From: Falsiroseomonas sp050563525
Lineage (GTDB): Bacteria; Pseudomonadota; Alphaproteobacteria; Acetobacterales; Acetobacteraceae
NCBI RefSeq assembly: GCF_050563525.1
Contig: NZ_JBNXUN010000016.1
Location: 1 to 64,000 of the forward strand
Length of the DNA: 64,000 bases
Direction of reading: 5' to 3'
The position numbers and the translations under genes are program-made. Positions within the stretch are counted from its first letter, which is position 1, and the number at the start of each line of letters is the position of its first letter. Below, piece after piece: positions 44,176 through 52,331 of this stretch. The notes under the pieces were generated by a model that worked only from the letters and a program-made list of their open reading frames with translations, had not been told where the DNA came from and searched no databases.

Positions 44176-45176
44176 GGGACCGTCTCCGCCAGGTCCGAGA
44201 CGGTCAGCACCAGCTTGCCGATCTGCGCATTGGCATCCAGCACCGCCTGTGCGGCCGCGGCATCCTCCAGCCGGTGCGTGGCGCAGATATGGGTGCGGAT
44301 GCGCCCGGCCTCCAGCAGCGGCCAGACCTGCGCCACCAGCTCCTGCGCGATGCGACCCTTGTAGGCGGCCGGGCGCGCACGCAGGGTGGAGCCGGTGAGC
44401 GTCAGGCGACGGATGTAGATGTCCCGCGTGCTGATTTCGGCTTTCGGCGCACGGTGGCTGGCGATCAGCACCAGCCGCCCGTCGGGCGCCAGCAGCGCCA
44501 TCTCCAGCGGCGTGTAGTCGCCGCCCTGGCCATCGAGGATGACATCGACGCCGGCGCCACCGGTAAGGGCGCGCACCTGGTCCGGCCAATCGGCCTCGCG
44601 GTAATCCACTACGTGATGCGCGCCGTAGTCCAGGCAGACGGCACGCTTGGCGGCGGAGCTGCTGGTGGCGATGACGGTGGCGCCGCGCAGCTCCCGCGCC
44701 ATCTGCATCGCCGCCATGCCGACACCACTCGTGCCGCCCTGCACCAGCAGCGTCTCACCTTCCGCGATCCGGCCGAGCCAGAACACGTTGTTCCAGGCGG
44801 TGAAGAACACCTCCGGCAAGGTTGCCGCCTGGGCGAAGCTGAAGCCGCGCGGGATCGGCATGCATTGTGGCGCGGGGACGACGCAGTATTCGGCGTAGCC
44901 GCCGCCGGCGACCAGCGCGCAGACCGCGTCGCCGGGGCGTGGCCAGGTGACGTCGGGCGCCACCGCCTCCACCACGCCCGCGACATCCAGGCCTGGAATA
45001 TCCGTGACGCCGGGCGGTGGCGGGTACAGGCCCTTGCGCTGCTGCACATCCGGCCGGTTCACCCCGGCGGCCGCCACGCGGACCAGGACCTCCCCGGCTC
45101 CGCAGGCGGGGATGGGCCGCTCCGCCACTGCCAGCACCTCCGGCCCGCCCTTGCCCCTGATCTCGATCACCCGCAT
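44172..45176 (-). CDS. NADPH:quinone oxidoreductase-type medium-chain reductase
   Basis: Zeta-crystallin/PIG3-type medium-chain reductase of 334 residues, lacking the zinc ligands of alcohol dehydrogenases. Substrate domain: VAAAGVNRPDVQQRKGLYPP; NADPH site: LLVQGGTSGVGMAAMQMARE and VIATSSSAAKRAVCLDYGA; then VDVILDGQGG. It would reduce quinones or enones with NADPH. First gene of the seven-gene minus-strand operon (quinone reductase, IclR 3, two lactonase-like enzymes, Bug 8, SDR, Bug 7), whose content fits breakdown of an aromatic or quinoid compound. Confidence 0.88.
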   Translation of the reverse strand: MRVIEIRGKGGPEVLAVAERPIPACGAGEVLVRVAAAGVNRPDVQQRKGLYPPPPGVTDIPGLDVAGVVEAVAPDVTWPRPGDAVCALVAGGGYAEYCVVPAPQCMPIPRGFSFAQAATLPEVFFTAWNNVFWLGRIAEGETLLVQGGTSGVGMAAMQMARELRGATVIATSSSAAKRAVCLDYGAHHVVDYREADWPDQVRALTGGAGVDVILDGQGGDYTPLEMALLAPDGRLVLIASHRAPKAEISTRDIYIRRLTLTGSTLRARPAAYKGRIAQELVAQVWPLLEAGRIRTHICATHRLEDAAAAQAVLDANAQIGKLVLTVSDLAETVP

Positions 45177-45346
45177 GCGTCGGCATCCTCCATCGTCGCC
45201 TCAGCTAAGCATGGCGCTGCGCCCTTTCAGGTCCGCGATGCGCGCCATTCCGAGATGCGGAACGCACGCTCGGCGCGCTGGATGGCGCGCGCGAAGTCGC
45301 TAGCTTGCTTGGAACGGCGCGGGAAAACGCGCCGCGGAGGACGTTC

Positions 45347-46324
45347 ATGCCGTACCGTGCGCCCTGCCGCCGACGGAGCCTGCTGGCCGCCGGCCTCGCC
45401 GCCTTCGCGACGCCGGGTTGGGCGCAGGAGGCCTGGCCGGCGCGGGGCGTCCGCATCACCGTCCCCTTCGCGCCCGGCGGCACCACGGACATCCCGGCGC
45501 GCATCATCGCCGACCATCTGGCGCGAAGCCTCGGTAAGCCCTTCGTGGTGGAGAACCGTTCCGGCGCCGGCGGCGCGCTGGGCATCCGCACGGTGGCGCA
45601 GGCGGCCGATACGCATCTGCTGCTGCACACCACCTCGGCCGTCGCCATCCTGCCGGCGCTGCAACGCGACCCGGGCTTCGATCCGCTGGCCGACCTGGTG
45701 CCGATCACGCAGACGGCGGCCTCGCCGATCCTGCTGATGGTGCGAGCGGATTCGCCATTTCGCGACCTGGCGGACTACCTGGCGCGGGCGAAGGCGGAGC
45801 CGGGCCGGGTCAGCTTCGGCACCGCAGGTATCGGCACCACGGTGCATTTCGCTGGAGAGGTCCTGCGCGCCAGGGCAGGGCTGGACCTGCTGCACGTGCC
45901 CTATCGCGGCTCCGCCCCCTCCGCCACCGCGCTGCTGGGCGGGGAGGTTGCCTCCGGCTTCCTCAGCCCGATCGAGGTGCTGCCGCATATCCGCGGCGGC
46001 CGCCTGCGCGCCCTGGCCACCTGCGGGCGCCGGCGCAGCGCGCTGCTGCCGGAGATGCCGAGCATCACGGAGCTGGTGCCGGATTATGACGGCGTGGAGC
46101 TGTGGTTCGGCCTGTTCGGCTCCCGCGACCTGCCGCAGCAGGCGGTGGCGACGCTGATGCGGGACCTGGCGCCGCTGCGCACCGGCGTGCCTCTGGCGAA
46201 CCGCCTGGCGGAGCTGGGCGCCGAGACGCTGCTGGATGGGCCGGAGCCGCTGGCCGCGCGGATGCGGGCCGAGGTGCCGCTCTGGCAATCCATTGCCACC
46301 CGCGCAGGAATCCCACGCGAATGA
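45347..46324 (+). CDS. Bug/TctC periplasmic binding protein 9
   Basis: Bug-family binding protein of 325 residues. Twin-arginine signal CRRRSLLAAGLAAFATPGWA; loops PFAPGGTTDIPAR and VENRSGAGGALGIRTVA, of the standard type. GTTVHFAGEVL and LHVPYRGSAPS lie in domain 2. ATG 45347 follows a GCGGAGG site. It is coupled by an ATGA overlap to amidohydrolase 4 and divergent from the quinone-reductase operon (170-base gap). Confidence 0.9.
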   Translation: MPYRAPCRRRSLLAAGLAAFATPGWAQEAWPARGVRITVPFAPGGTTDIPARIIADHLARSLGKPFVVENRSGAGGALGIRTVAQAADTHLLLHTTSAVAILPALQRDPGFDPLADLVPITQTAASPILLMVRADSPFRDLADYLARAKAEPGRVSFGTAGIGTTVHFAGEVLRARAGLDLLHVPYRGSAPSATALLGGEVASGFLSPIEVLPHIRGGRLRALATCGRRRSALLPEMPSITELVPDYDGVELWFGLFGSRDLPQQAVATLMRDLAPLRTGVPLANRLAELGAETLLDGPEPLAARMRAEVPLWQSIATRAGIPRE

Positions 46325-47130
46325 CCGAGACCGATACGCCGCTCGTCGACACGCATTTCCACGTCTATCTGAAGGACATGCCGCTGACCTCCTGGGCGTG
46401 GCACCACCCGCCGGAGGATGCCTCCGCCGAGCGGTTCATCGAGGTGATGGACCAGCACGGCATCGGCTTCGGCGTGATCGCCGCGGCCAGCTTGCACGGC
46501 CAGTACAATGACTACGTCATCCGGTCGCTCCGCCGGCACAAGCGACTGCGCGGCACGGTCTTCGTGCAGCCGGAGACGGACATGTACACGCTGGAGCGGA
46601 TGAAGGCGGATGGCGTTGTCGGCATCCGCCTGTTCTTCCGCCGCGTGCCCGACCCGCCCGATCTGCGCAGCCCGGAGTACCGGCTGCTGCTGCGCCGCGT
46701 GCGCGACCTGGATTGGCATGTGCACACCCTGGTCAGCAGCCCGATGCTGCCGGAGGTGATCGAGGCGGTGGAAGGCGCCGGCGTGAAGCTGGTGATCGAC
46801 CATTTCGGCAAACCGGACGAGACGCTCGGCGTGAACTGCCCGGGCTTCAAGGCGCTGCTGGCGGCGGTGGAACGCGGGCGCACCTGGGTGAAGATGTCCG
46901 GCGGCTTCCGCATGCCGTCGCCGGAGTCCGCACGAAGCACCGCGCAGACGCTGCTGCGCGTCTCCGGCGGGGAACGCCTGATGTGGGCCAGCGACTGGCC
47001 CTTTGCCGCCTTCGAGGACCGCGTGAGCTACGCGCAGACCATCGCGGATCTAAGGGACTGGGTGCCCGATGCGGCGACCCGGCGGCTGATCGCCGGCGAG
47101 ACGCCGATGCGGCTGTATTTTAGCGCCTGA
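46321..47130 (+). CDS. Amidohydrolase-2 family lactonase-like protein 4
   Basis: TIM-barrel hydrolase of 269 residues. Metal motif LVDTHFHVYLKDMPLTSWAW; GVVGIRLFFRRVPD; VKLVIDHFGKPDE; catalytic Asp in LMWASDWPFAAFED. It differs from the other copies in the N-terminal segment rich in Trp/His. Start and upstream stop overlap (ATGA), so its production is coupled to Bug protein 9. The next gene, Bug protein 10, follows after 26 bases. Substrate unknown, probably a lactone or cyclic ester. Confidence 0.87.
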   Translation: MTETDTPLVDTHFHVYLKDMPLTSWAWHHPPEDASAERFIEVMDQHGIGFGVIAAASLHGQYNDYVIRSLRRHKRLRGTVFVQPETDMYTLERMKADGVVGIRLFFRRVPDPPDLRSPEYRLLLRRVRDLDWHVHTLVSSPMLPEVIEAVEGAGVKLVIDHFGKPDETLGVNCPGFKALLAAVERGRTWVKMSGGFRMPSPESARSTAQTLLRVSGGERLMWASDWPFAAFEDRVSYAQTIADLRDWVPDAATRRLIAGETPMRLYFSA

Positions 47131-47156
47131 GAACAAGAAGACGAAGGGAAGCGACC

Positions 47157-48140
47157 ATGTCCATTCTCACAAGGCGGCGGCTCGGCGGCCTGGCGTTCGG
47201 CGCCGGGCTTGCGGCCTCCGCGCGGCCGGCGCTCGCGCAGGCCTGGCCCAACCGTCCCGTCACCGTCGTCGTGCCATGGCCGGCCGGCGGGTCCACCGAC
47301 GTGCTGGCGCGCTCCGTCTCCCGCAATTTCTCCGAGCGCTTCGGGCAGCCCTTCGTGGTGGAGAACCGCTCCGGCGCCAACGGCAATATCGGCGCCGCCT
47401 CCGTCGCCCGCGCCGCGCCGGATGGCCACACGCTGATGGTCACCACGAACGGCCCGATCACGAACAACACGCTGCTGTTCAAGTCGATGCCGTTCAATCC
47501 CTCCACCGATCTGGCGCCGATCGCGCTGCTCGCGGAACTGCCGATCGTCATCGCGGCGCGCAGCCAGATGCCCTACCGCAACGTGCAGGAGCTGGTGGCA
47601 TTCGCGAAGGCGAATCCTGACAAGGTCAATTGCGGCACGCCGCCGCTGGGCTCCGCCGCGCACCTGGCGATCGAGCTGCTGATGCACCGCACCGGCATCC
47701 GGCTGAACCTGGTGCCCTATCGCGGCTCCGCGCCGCTGACCAACGACCTGCTGGCGGGCGCCGTGGATATGGGGATCGACCTGGTCACCACCTATCTGCC
47801 GCATATCGAGTCCGGCACGCTGCGCGCGCTCGGCGTCACTGCGGCCGAGGCGATTCCGCAGCTTCCGAACGTGGCGCCGGTGCAGGCGCAGGGCGTGGCG
47901 GATTATCGCGCCACCGGCTGGATCTCGCTGCTCGGACCGGCGCGGATGCCGGCGGATGCGGTGGCCAAGCTGAACGCGGCGAGCAACGCCTATCTCGGCC
48001 TGGACGAGACGCGGTCGCTGCTGCAGCCGCTCGGCCTGACGCCCCTGGGTGGCACGCAGGCCGACCTAACGCGGCGGATGGCGGCGGAGATCGAGCTGTG
48101 GCGGCCGATCATCGCCGCCGCCAACATCTCGGTCGATTGA
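47157..48140 (+). CDS. Bug/TctC periplasmic binding protein 10
   Basis: Bug-family binding protein of 327 residues. Twin-arginine signal LTRRRLGGLAFGAGLAASAR ending ALAQA; loops PWPAGGSTDVLAR and VENRSGANGNIGAASVA; GSAAHLAIELL and LVPYRGSAPLT in domain 2. AAGGGAAG precedes the ATG. Third gene of the plus-strand operon Bug 9, amidohydrolase 4, Bug 10, SnoaL-like protein. Confidence 0.9.
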   Translation: MSILTRRRLGGLAFGAGLAASARPALAQAWPNRPVTVVVPWPAGGSTDVLARSVSRNFSERFGQPFVVENRSGANGNIGAASVARAAPDGHTLMVTTNGPITNNTLLFKSMPFNPSTDLAPIALLAELPIVIAARSQMPYRNVQELVAFAKANPDKVNCGTPPLGSAAHLAIELLMHRTGIRLNLVPYRGSAPLTNDLLAGAVDMGIDLVTTYLPHIESGTLRALGVTAAEAIPQLPNVAPVQAQGVADYRATGWISLLGPARMPADAVAKLNAASNAYLGLDETRSLLQPLGLTPLGGTQADLTRRMAAEIELWRPIIAAANISVD

Positions 48141-48155
48141 ACAGGAGTGGACTGC

Positions 48156-48593
48156 ATGACTGTCGACGAGCTGCGCATCCGGCAGGAGCTGGAGGTCCTC
48201 AACATCGCCTTCTGGCACGATGTGGATTCCAATTGGGGTCGCAATGCGCATGAGCATTTCACCGAGGATGGAATCTACACCACCAGCCACAAGGCGCGGC
48301 AGGGGCGGGAGGCGATCCGCGTCTTCTATGCGGAACGCGAGGGGCGTGGCGACCGCGTGGCGCGGCACCTGATCCACAATTTCCATGTCACGGTGCGGGA
48401 TGCCGACCACGCCACGGCCGAGTGGACCATGTGCCTGTATGCGGAGGACGGCACGCCACCGCTGCTGTCGGAGCCGCCGATCCTGATCGGCGCCGTGACC
48501 GATGAATGCGTGCGCGGACCGGATGGGCGCTGGCGTTATGCCGCGCGCACCACGAAGCCGCTGTTCAAGGGCAGCCGGCCGACCTCGGGCTGA
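48156..48593 (+). CDS. SnoaL/NTF2-like small protein
   Basis: A 145-residue NTF2-fold protein. It starts ELRIRQELEVLNIAFWHDVD, followed by HFTEDGIYTTSHKARQGREA and a central strand pattern HLIHNFHVTVRDADHATAEW. Proteins of this fold include hydroxylating-dioxygenase small subunits, dehydratases and isomerases; the conserved His/Asp are consistent with an enzyme, but its reaction is unknown. Start at ATG 48156, with ACAGGAG nine bases upstream. Last gene of the Bug 9-10 operon, meeting the cupin gene tail to tail. Confidence 0.75.
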   Translation: MTVDELRIRQELEVLNIAFWHDVDSNWGRNAHEHFTEDGIYTTSHKARQGREAIRVFYAEREGRGDRVARHLIHNFHVTVRDADHATAEWTMCLYAEDGTPPLLSEPPILIGAVTDECVRGPDGRWRYAARTTKPLFKGSRPTSG

Positions 48594-48617
48594 GGCCGGC
48601 CGGGGATGGGCGCGTGG

Positions 48618-49520
48618 CTACTCGCCGGGCATCGGGTAGTCCGCCGCGTTCAGCACCCAGCCCGGCTTGTTGGAGAAGTCGCGTCGCGGCGGGCAGAAGA
48701 TGTCCACCATCTGCCCGGCTTCCTCGGCGCGGGAGGTGTGGATGCTCGGCGGCGGGATGACGGTGACGGAGGGGGCGCCGCACAACTCGTGCTCATCCTC
48801 CCGCCACAGGGTCTGGTCCGGCGTCCAGGGCCAGCGGATGTGGTGGGTGTAGGATCCGTTGAGCACCAGCGAGCATTGCTCGAAATCATCATGGTGGTGC
48901 GGCGACAGCTTGCGGATGTCGCGCGGGCCGGGCGCGGGTTCCAGGTAGTTCACCATGAAGGTGGTGCAGCGCCAGATCCGGCCGAAGCGGCCCGGCTCCT
49001 TCGGCACGTCCAGCGTATAGTCGCGGATGCGGAAGCCATCGGGCGGGGTCGGCCAATCCTGCAGCGGCGGAATGCGCGGGTCCGTGGCCTCGTAGCGCGC
49101 CGCGTTGCTGCAGCGCGCGGCGAGGTCGGTGGAGCGCGGCGTGAACAGGCGCACGATGCGGCCCTTGCCGTTCACCGTGATCCGGCTTTCGCCGGGCGGA
49201 ATGAAGACGAGCGAGTTGCCTTCAACCGTCTTTGTTTCGGCGCCGGCCGTGACCGTCGCGGAAAGGCCGGGATCGGGCAGCAGCAGCACATACTCGTCCG
49301 GCTGGTCCCGCCGCGCCAGCACGGCCCCTTCCGTCACTTCGGAATAGGCGATGATGAAGTTGCGGCCGCGCACCAGCCAGGTGCGGATGCCGTCGGCGTC
49401 TTCCTGCGGCGGCGTCTCGTAGAATTTGGCGTAGTCGGCGGGTGCGTAGGGCCCATCCACGATCTTCGTCGCGGCGGGCGGGGCGAGCGCCGCGCGGGGG
49501 TCGGAAGCATCATAGGCCAT
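48618..49520 (-). CDS. Bicupin-like protein of unknown function
   Basis: A 300-residue protein with two cupin-like halves. The first half contains DEYVLLLPDPGLSATV and SLVFIPPGESRITV; the second has the metal-type motif KLSPHHHDDFEQCSLVLNGS and VTVIPPPSIHTSRAEEAGQM, with three histidines and a glutamate placed as in metal-binding cupins. A sugar-acid isomerase or dioxygenase activity is possible, but no family name is certain. An IclR-type operator lies 22 bases upstream of its ATG (49542-49560), so IclR regulator 4 likely controls it. Confidence 0.7.
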   Translation of the reverse strand: MAYDASDPRAALAPPAATKIVDGPYAPADYAKFYETPPQEDADGIRTWLVRGRNFIIAYSEVTEGAVLARRDQPDEYVLLLPDPGLSATVTAGAETKTVEGNSLVFIPPGESRITVNGKGRIVRLFTPRSTDLAARCSNAARYEATDPRIPPLQDWPTPPDGFRIRDYTLDVPKEPGRFGRIWRCTTFMVNYLEPAPGPRDIRKLSPHHHDDFEQCSLVLNGSYTHHIRWPWTPDQTLWREDEHELCGAPSVTVIPPPSIHTSRAEEAGQMVDIFCPPRRDFSNKPGWVLNAADYPMPGE

Positions 49521-49541
49521 GGCGTTTGCTCCACTGAAAAT

Positions 49542-49560
49542 TGTTCTGCTGAACGGAACA
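49542..49560. promoter_or_regulatory. IclR-4 operator candidate, cupin promoter
   Basis: TGTTCTG-CTGAA-CGGAACA, an inverted repeat with one mismatch, 22 bases upstream of the cupin ATG and 30 bases beyond the IclR regulator 4 stop. It has the same half-site and the same 5-base spacer as the perfect copy at 50448-50466. Confidence 0.72.
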
Positions 49561-49589
49561 TCGTTCCTTTCATAAATCCACTTTGGTGG

Positions 49590-50381
49590 TCAGCGGCGAT
49601 CGCTGTCAAGAACCTGCCCAAGCCGCGCGGAGATGCGCGCCGCCGCGCCCTGCACGGCGCGGATCAGCGCCGCCGCGGGTTGCCGCGGGATGAACTGGAT
49701 GGAGCCGAGCAGCGCGATGGCGCCGACCATGCCGCCGCCGCCTTCGAAGATCGGCGCGGCGAGTGCGTTGACGCCGACCAGGCTTTCCTCCGCCGCCGTC
49801 GCCCAGCCCTGCGCGCGGATTTGCTCCAGCTCCTGCCGCAGCTGCTCGGGGTCCGTGATGGTGTGCGGCGTTCGCAGGTCGAGGCGCGAGAGCAGCACGC
49901 GTTCGCGCAGCGGGGCGTCCGCATGCGCCAGGGTCAACTTGCCCTGCGCCGTGCAGTGCAGCGCCATCAGTGCGCCGGACTTGGCGGAGATCTCGATCAT
50001 ATCCTGGCCCGGCAGAGTCGCCAGCACCACGGCGCCAGCGGGCTCCGCACGGCTCAGCACCACGGTCTGCCCGACCTGGTCGCGCAGCGCGCGCATCTCC
50101 TCCCGCGCGACCGTGGCCAGGTCGAAATTCTCCGAGACGGCGCGGCCCAGCGTCACCAGCCGGTGGCCGATGCGGTAGCGTTCCTGCGCCTGCACGATGT
50201 AGCCGGCCTCCAGCAGCGTGCGCAGATGCCGGTGGATGCGACTTTTCGTCGTCTCCAGCGCGCGGGCGAGCTCGGTGACGCCGACATCGCCGCGCTGGCG
50301 GGCCAGGTGTTCCAGGATCAGCAACGCCATGGCGACGGCCTGCAGCCCCTCCCCACGTTGCGGTCCGTCGATGCGCGGCAT
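49590..50381 (-). CDS. IclR-family regulator 4
   Basis: A 263-residue IclR regulator. Winged helix: AVAMALLILEHLARQRGDVG and ELARALETTKSRIHRHLRTL; effector domain: TVVLSRAEPAGAVVLATLPG, ALHCTAQGKLTLA and LVGVNALAAPIFEGGGGMVG. It lies between the cupin gene (downstream, same strand) and the divergent HpcH/HpaI aldolase gene, and both have TGTTCTG-N5-C(A/G)GAACA palindromes in their promoters. This regulator is the likely binder of both. Confidence 0.89.
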   Translation of the reverse strand: MPRIDGPQRGEGLQAVAMALLILEHLARQRGDVGVTELARALETTKSRIHRHLRTLLEAGYIVQAQERYRIGHRLVTLGRAVSENFDLATVAREEMRALRDQVGQTVVLSRAEPAGAVVLATLPGQDMIEISAKSGALMALHCTAQGKLTLAHADAPLRERVLLSRLDLRTPHTITDPEQLRQELEQIRAQGWATAAEESLVGVNALAAPIFEGGGGMVGAIALLGSIQFIPRQPAAALIRAVQGAAARISARLGQVLDSDRR

Positions 50382-50447
50382 GGCGTGCCTCCCTCGGCTG
50401 GCTTGACAGCGGCCGCCGGCGTGACAGTGTTTCTAAGAACGGAGAGA

Positions 50448-50466
50448 TGTTCTGATAAACAGAACA
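50448..50466. promoter_or_regulatory. IclR-4 operator candidate, aldolase promoter
   Basis: Perfect inverted repeat TGTTCTG-ATAAA-CAGAACA in the gap between IclR regulator 4 and the aldolase gene, 37 bases before the aldolase ATG. An extra related half-site (TTCTAAGAAC) lies at 50431-50440. Confidence 0.78.
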
Positions 50467-50502
50467 CGTTTTCTCCGTCAACCCACTTCGCAGGACCGAC
50501 CG

Positions 50503-51279
50503 ATGCCAGACCTGGACAGCAGCTTCCGCGCCCGCCTTGCCCGCGGTGATCGCCTGGTGGGCAGCTTCATCAAGACGCCCACGCTGCACGCCACCGAGAT
50601 CCTCGGCAGCATCGGCTTCGACTTCGTCGTGGTGGATGAGGAGCATTCGCCCTTCGACCGAGCCGCGACGGATGCCGCGCTGTTCGCCGCACGTGCCACC
50701 GCCACGGCGGGCCTGGTTCGCGTGCCCAGCCCGGCGCCGCACCACCTGCTCTCCGTGCTGGATTGCGGCGCCACCGGCGTGCTGGTGCCGCATGTGGCCA
50801 GCGCTGCCCTGGCCGCCCAGGTGGCCGCCGCCTGCCGTTATCGTGGCGGCAAGCGCGGCTATTCCGGCAGCGTCCGCGCAGCGGGCTATGGTGGCGGCCG
50901 GATGTGGGACTACATCGAGGCGGCCGACGCCGGGACCACCGTCGTGGCGCAGATCGAGGACCCGGAGGCGCTGGAGGAGATCGACGCCATCGCAGCGACA
51001 CCGGGGATCGACGCGCTGTTCATTGGCCGCGGCGATCTGACGGCAGCGCTCGGCGCACCCACCAATGACGCCCCTCCGATCCGTGATGCGGTGGATCGCA
51101 TCGTCGCCGCCGCGAAGCGGGCCGGCAAGCCTGTGATGGTCTTCGTCGGGGGGATGAAAGAGGCCGAGTGGCTGAACAGCATCGGCGCTACCGCCTTCGT
51201 CTATTCCTCCGACCAGGGTTTCATGAAGGCGGCCGCAGCCAAGGCGCTGGCGGAGATGCGCGGGCTCGGCATCGCCTGA
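50503..51279 (+). CDS. HpcH/HpaI-family aldolase
   Basis: Class II metal-dependent aldolase of 258 residues. The base/metal residues are visible: FVVVDEEHSPFD, the RVPSP arginine, metal Glu in VVAQIEDPEA and metal Asp in LFIGRGDLTAALG. Such enzymes cleave or form 4-hydroxy-2-oxo acids with pyruvate, oxaloacetate or glyoxylate; HpaI itself serves the lower part of homoprotocatechuate breakdown. Divergent from IclR regulator 4, with an operator in the promoter. It suits the end of an aromatic-acid pathway. Confidence 0.88.
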   Translation: MPDLDSSFRARLARGDRLVGSFIKTPTLHATEILGSIGFDFVVVDEEHSPFDRAATDAALFAARATATAGLVRVPSPAPHHLLSVLDCGATGVLVPHVASAALAAQVAAACRYRGGKRGYSGSVRAAGYGGGRMWDYIEAADAGTTVVAQIEDPEALEEIDAIAATPGIDALFIGRGDLTAALGAPTNDAPPIRDAVDRIVAAAKRAGKPVMVFVGGMKEAEWLNSIGATAFVYSSDQGFMKAAAAKALAEMRGLGIA

Positions 51280-51317
51280 CCCGGCGCGGCCCGCTTCACT
51301 GGCCTGGGACGGCTGCC

Positions 51318-51557
51318 AAGCGCCACCGGTGGCACGTCCACTTCACCCCGACCAACGCCTCCCGGATCAGCCAGAATTGGCATCCACCGGCCAATCCGGG
51401 CCAGGAACGCGACATCATCGCTCTCATTGACGCCCACGATGCAGATCCCGGGCCCTTGCGCTGGACCAGGTCCGCCCAGGACATCCTCACCGCGATCCAC
51501 CGCTTCTGCCAGCGCACCCTCCGCATCGGAGCGACCACGGAACCAGGATACTTGTAG
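51318..51557 (+). mobile_element. IS630-family transposase C-terminal remnant
   Basis: The frame reads KRHRWHVHFTPTNAS, then IIALIDAHDADPGPLRWTRS and QDILTAIHRFCQRTL, matching the end of IS630-type DDE transposases (HFTPT-x-ASW-x-N ... FRWTKSADDIL-x-x-I-x-RFC-x-R). About 30 residues between these parts are missing. It is a dead fragment, with the N-terminal two-thirds absent. Confidence 0.7.
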
Positions 51558-51689
51558 GCTGCGGAACTTCGGCTGATCAGAACGGCTGTGACCTGATGCG
51601 CGGTGCCGGTTGGCAGCGGTGCCTTGACTGATGCGCGGTTCGGATCGGCAGACCGTGTCGATTTCAACAATCCCAGCCCGGCGGCAATG

Positions 51690-51871
51690 GTGCCGCCTGA
51701 CCATCCGCGGCAGGCGATCCACGCGCTGGTGAACGCGGCGATGGCGCGGGTCTTGGTGATTTCGACAAGCGCTTTGCCACCGGCAGGCGAGACTCGATCG
51801 CGCCGGAGAAGCTGTCGCGGGCGCTGCTGCTGCGGGCCCTCGGATCGGTCCGATCTGAACAGCGGCTGTAG
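51690..51871 (+). mobile_element. IS5/IS1182-type transposase N-terminal remnant
   Basis: Across one frameshift the sequence reads VPPDHPRQAIHALVNAAMAR then DKRFATGRRDSIAPEKLSRA and LLLRALGSVRSEQRL followed by a stop. This matches the N-terminus of IS5-superfamily (IS1182-like) transposases, where VP-x-DHPLR-IR and SIPPEKLLRALLLQ-x-YSVRSERQL recur. The catalytic part is absent. It sits between the IS630 remnant and tRNA-Ser. Confidence 0.68.
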
Positions 51872-52241
51872 CTCTGCTCTGAGGCTGACGCTGAGGTCGG
51901 CAACCTGATCCGCCTGCCGAAGCGGCCGGCAGCGTCTGCCTGATCACCGCCAGACCGGGCCAGGCACTGAAGTTTTCGGCGGCCTGGTGCGGCGAACGGG
52001 GCGTCACGGCCCGCCCCAAGCTACTCGCCGACCGCTATCGCAAGGATGATCAGGCTCGTAGCCGGAAACCTCCGCAGCCCGATAGGGTGCCGTTGGGACG
52101 AGGTCCCGGATCCAAAGTGGCATTGGAAAGCTGGCTACTGGCCAGGCATGGCAAGGGCGTAGACCTGTTGCTGACCGCTGCAGGCTCGTGAGCGGATGTT
52201 GCGCTGTGCGCGGCCCATGTCTATAGGGCGGCACCACCCGC
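51872..52241. other. Transposase-debris tail upstream of the tRNA, no gene recognised
   Basis: Frames such as KFSAAWCGERGVTARPKLLA are suggestive of transposase debris but not assignable. The tRNA promoter should lie in the last 60 bases. Confidence 0.3.

Positions 52242-52331
<90 letters not shown>

Noticed and set aside
25027..48140. Hidden TctA/TctB permease genes
   Set aside because: No frame in this region has the long multi-helix pattern of TctA or the four-helix pattern of TctB; the gaps between genes are too short to hold one.
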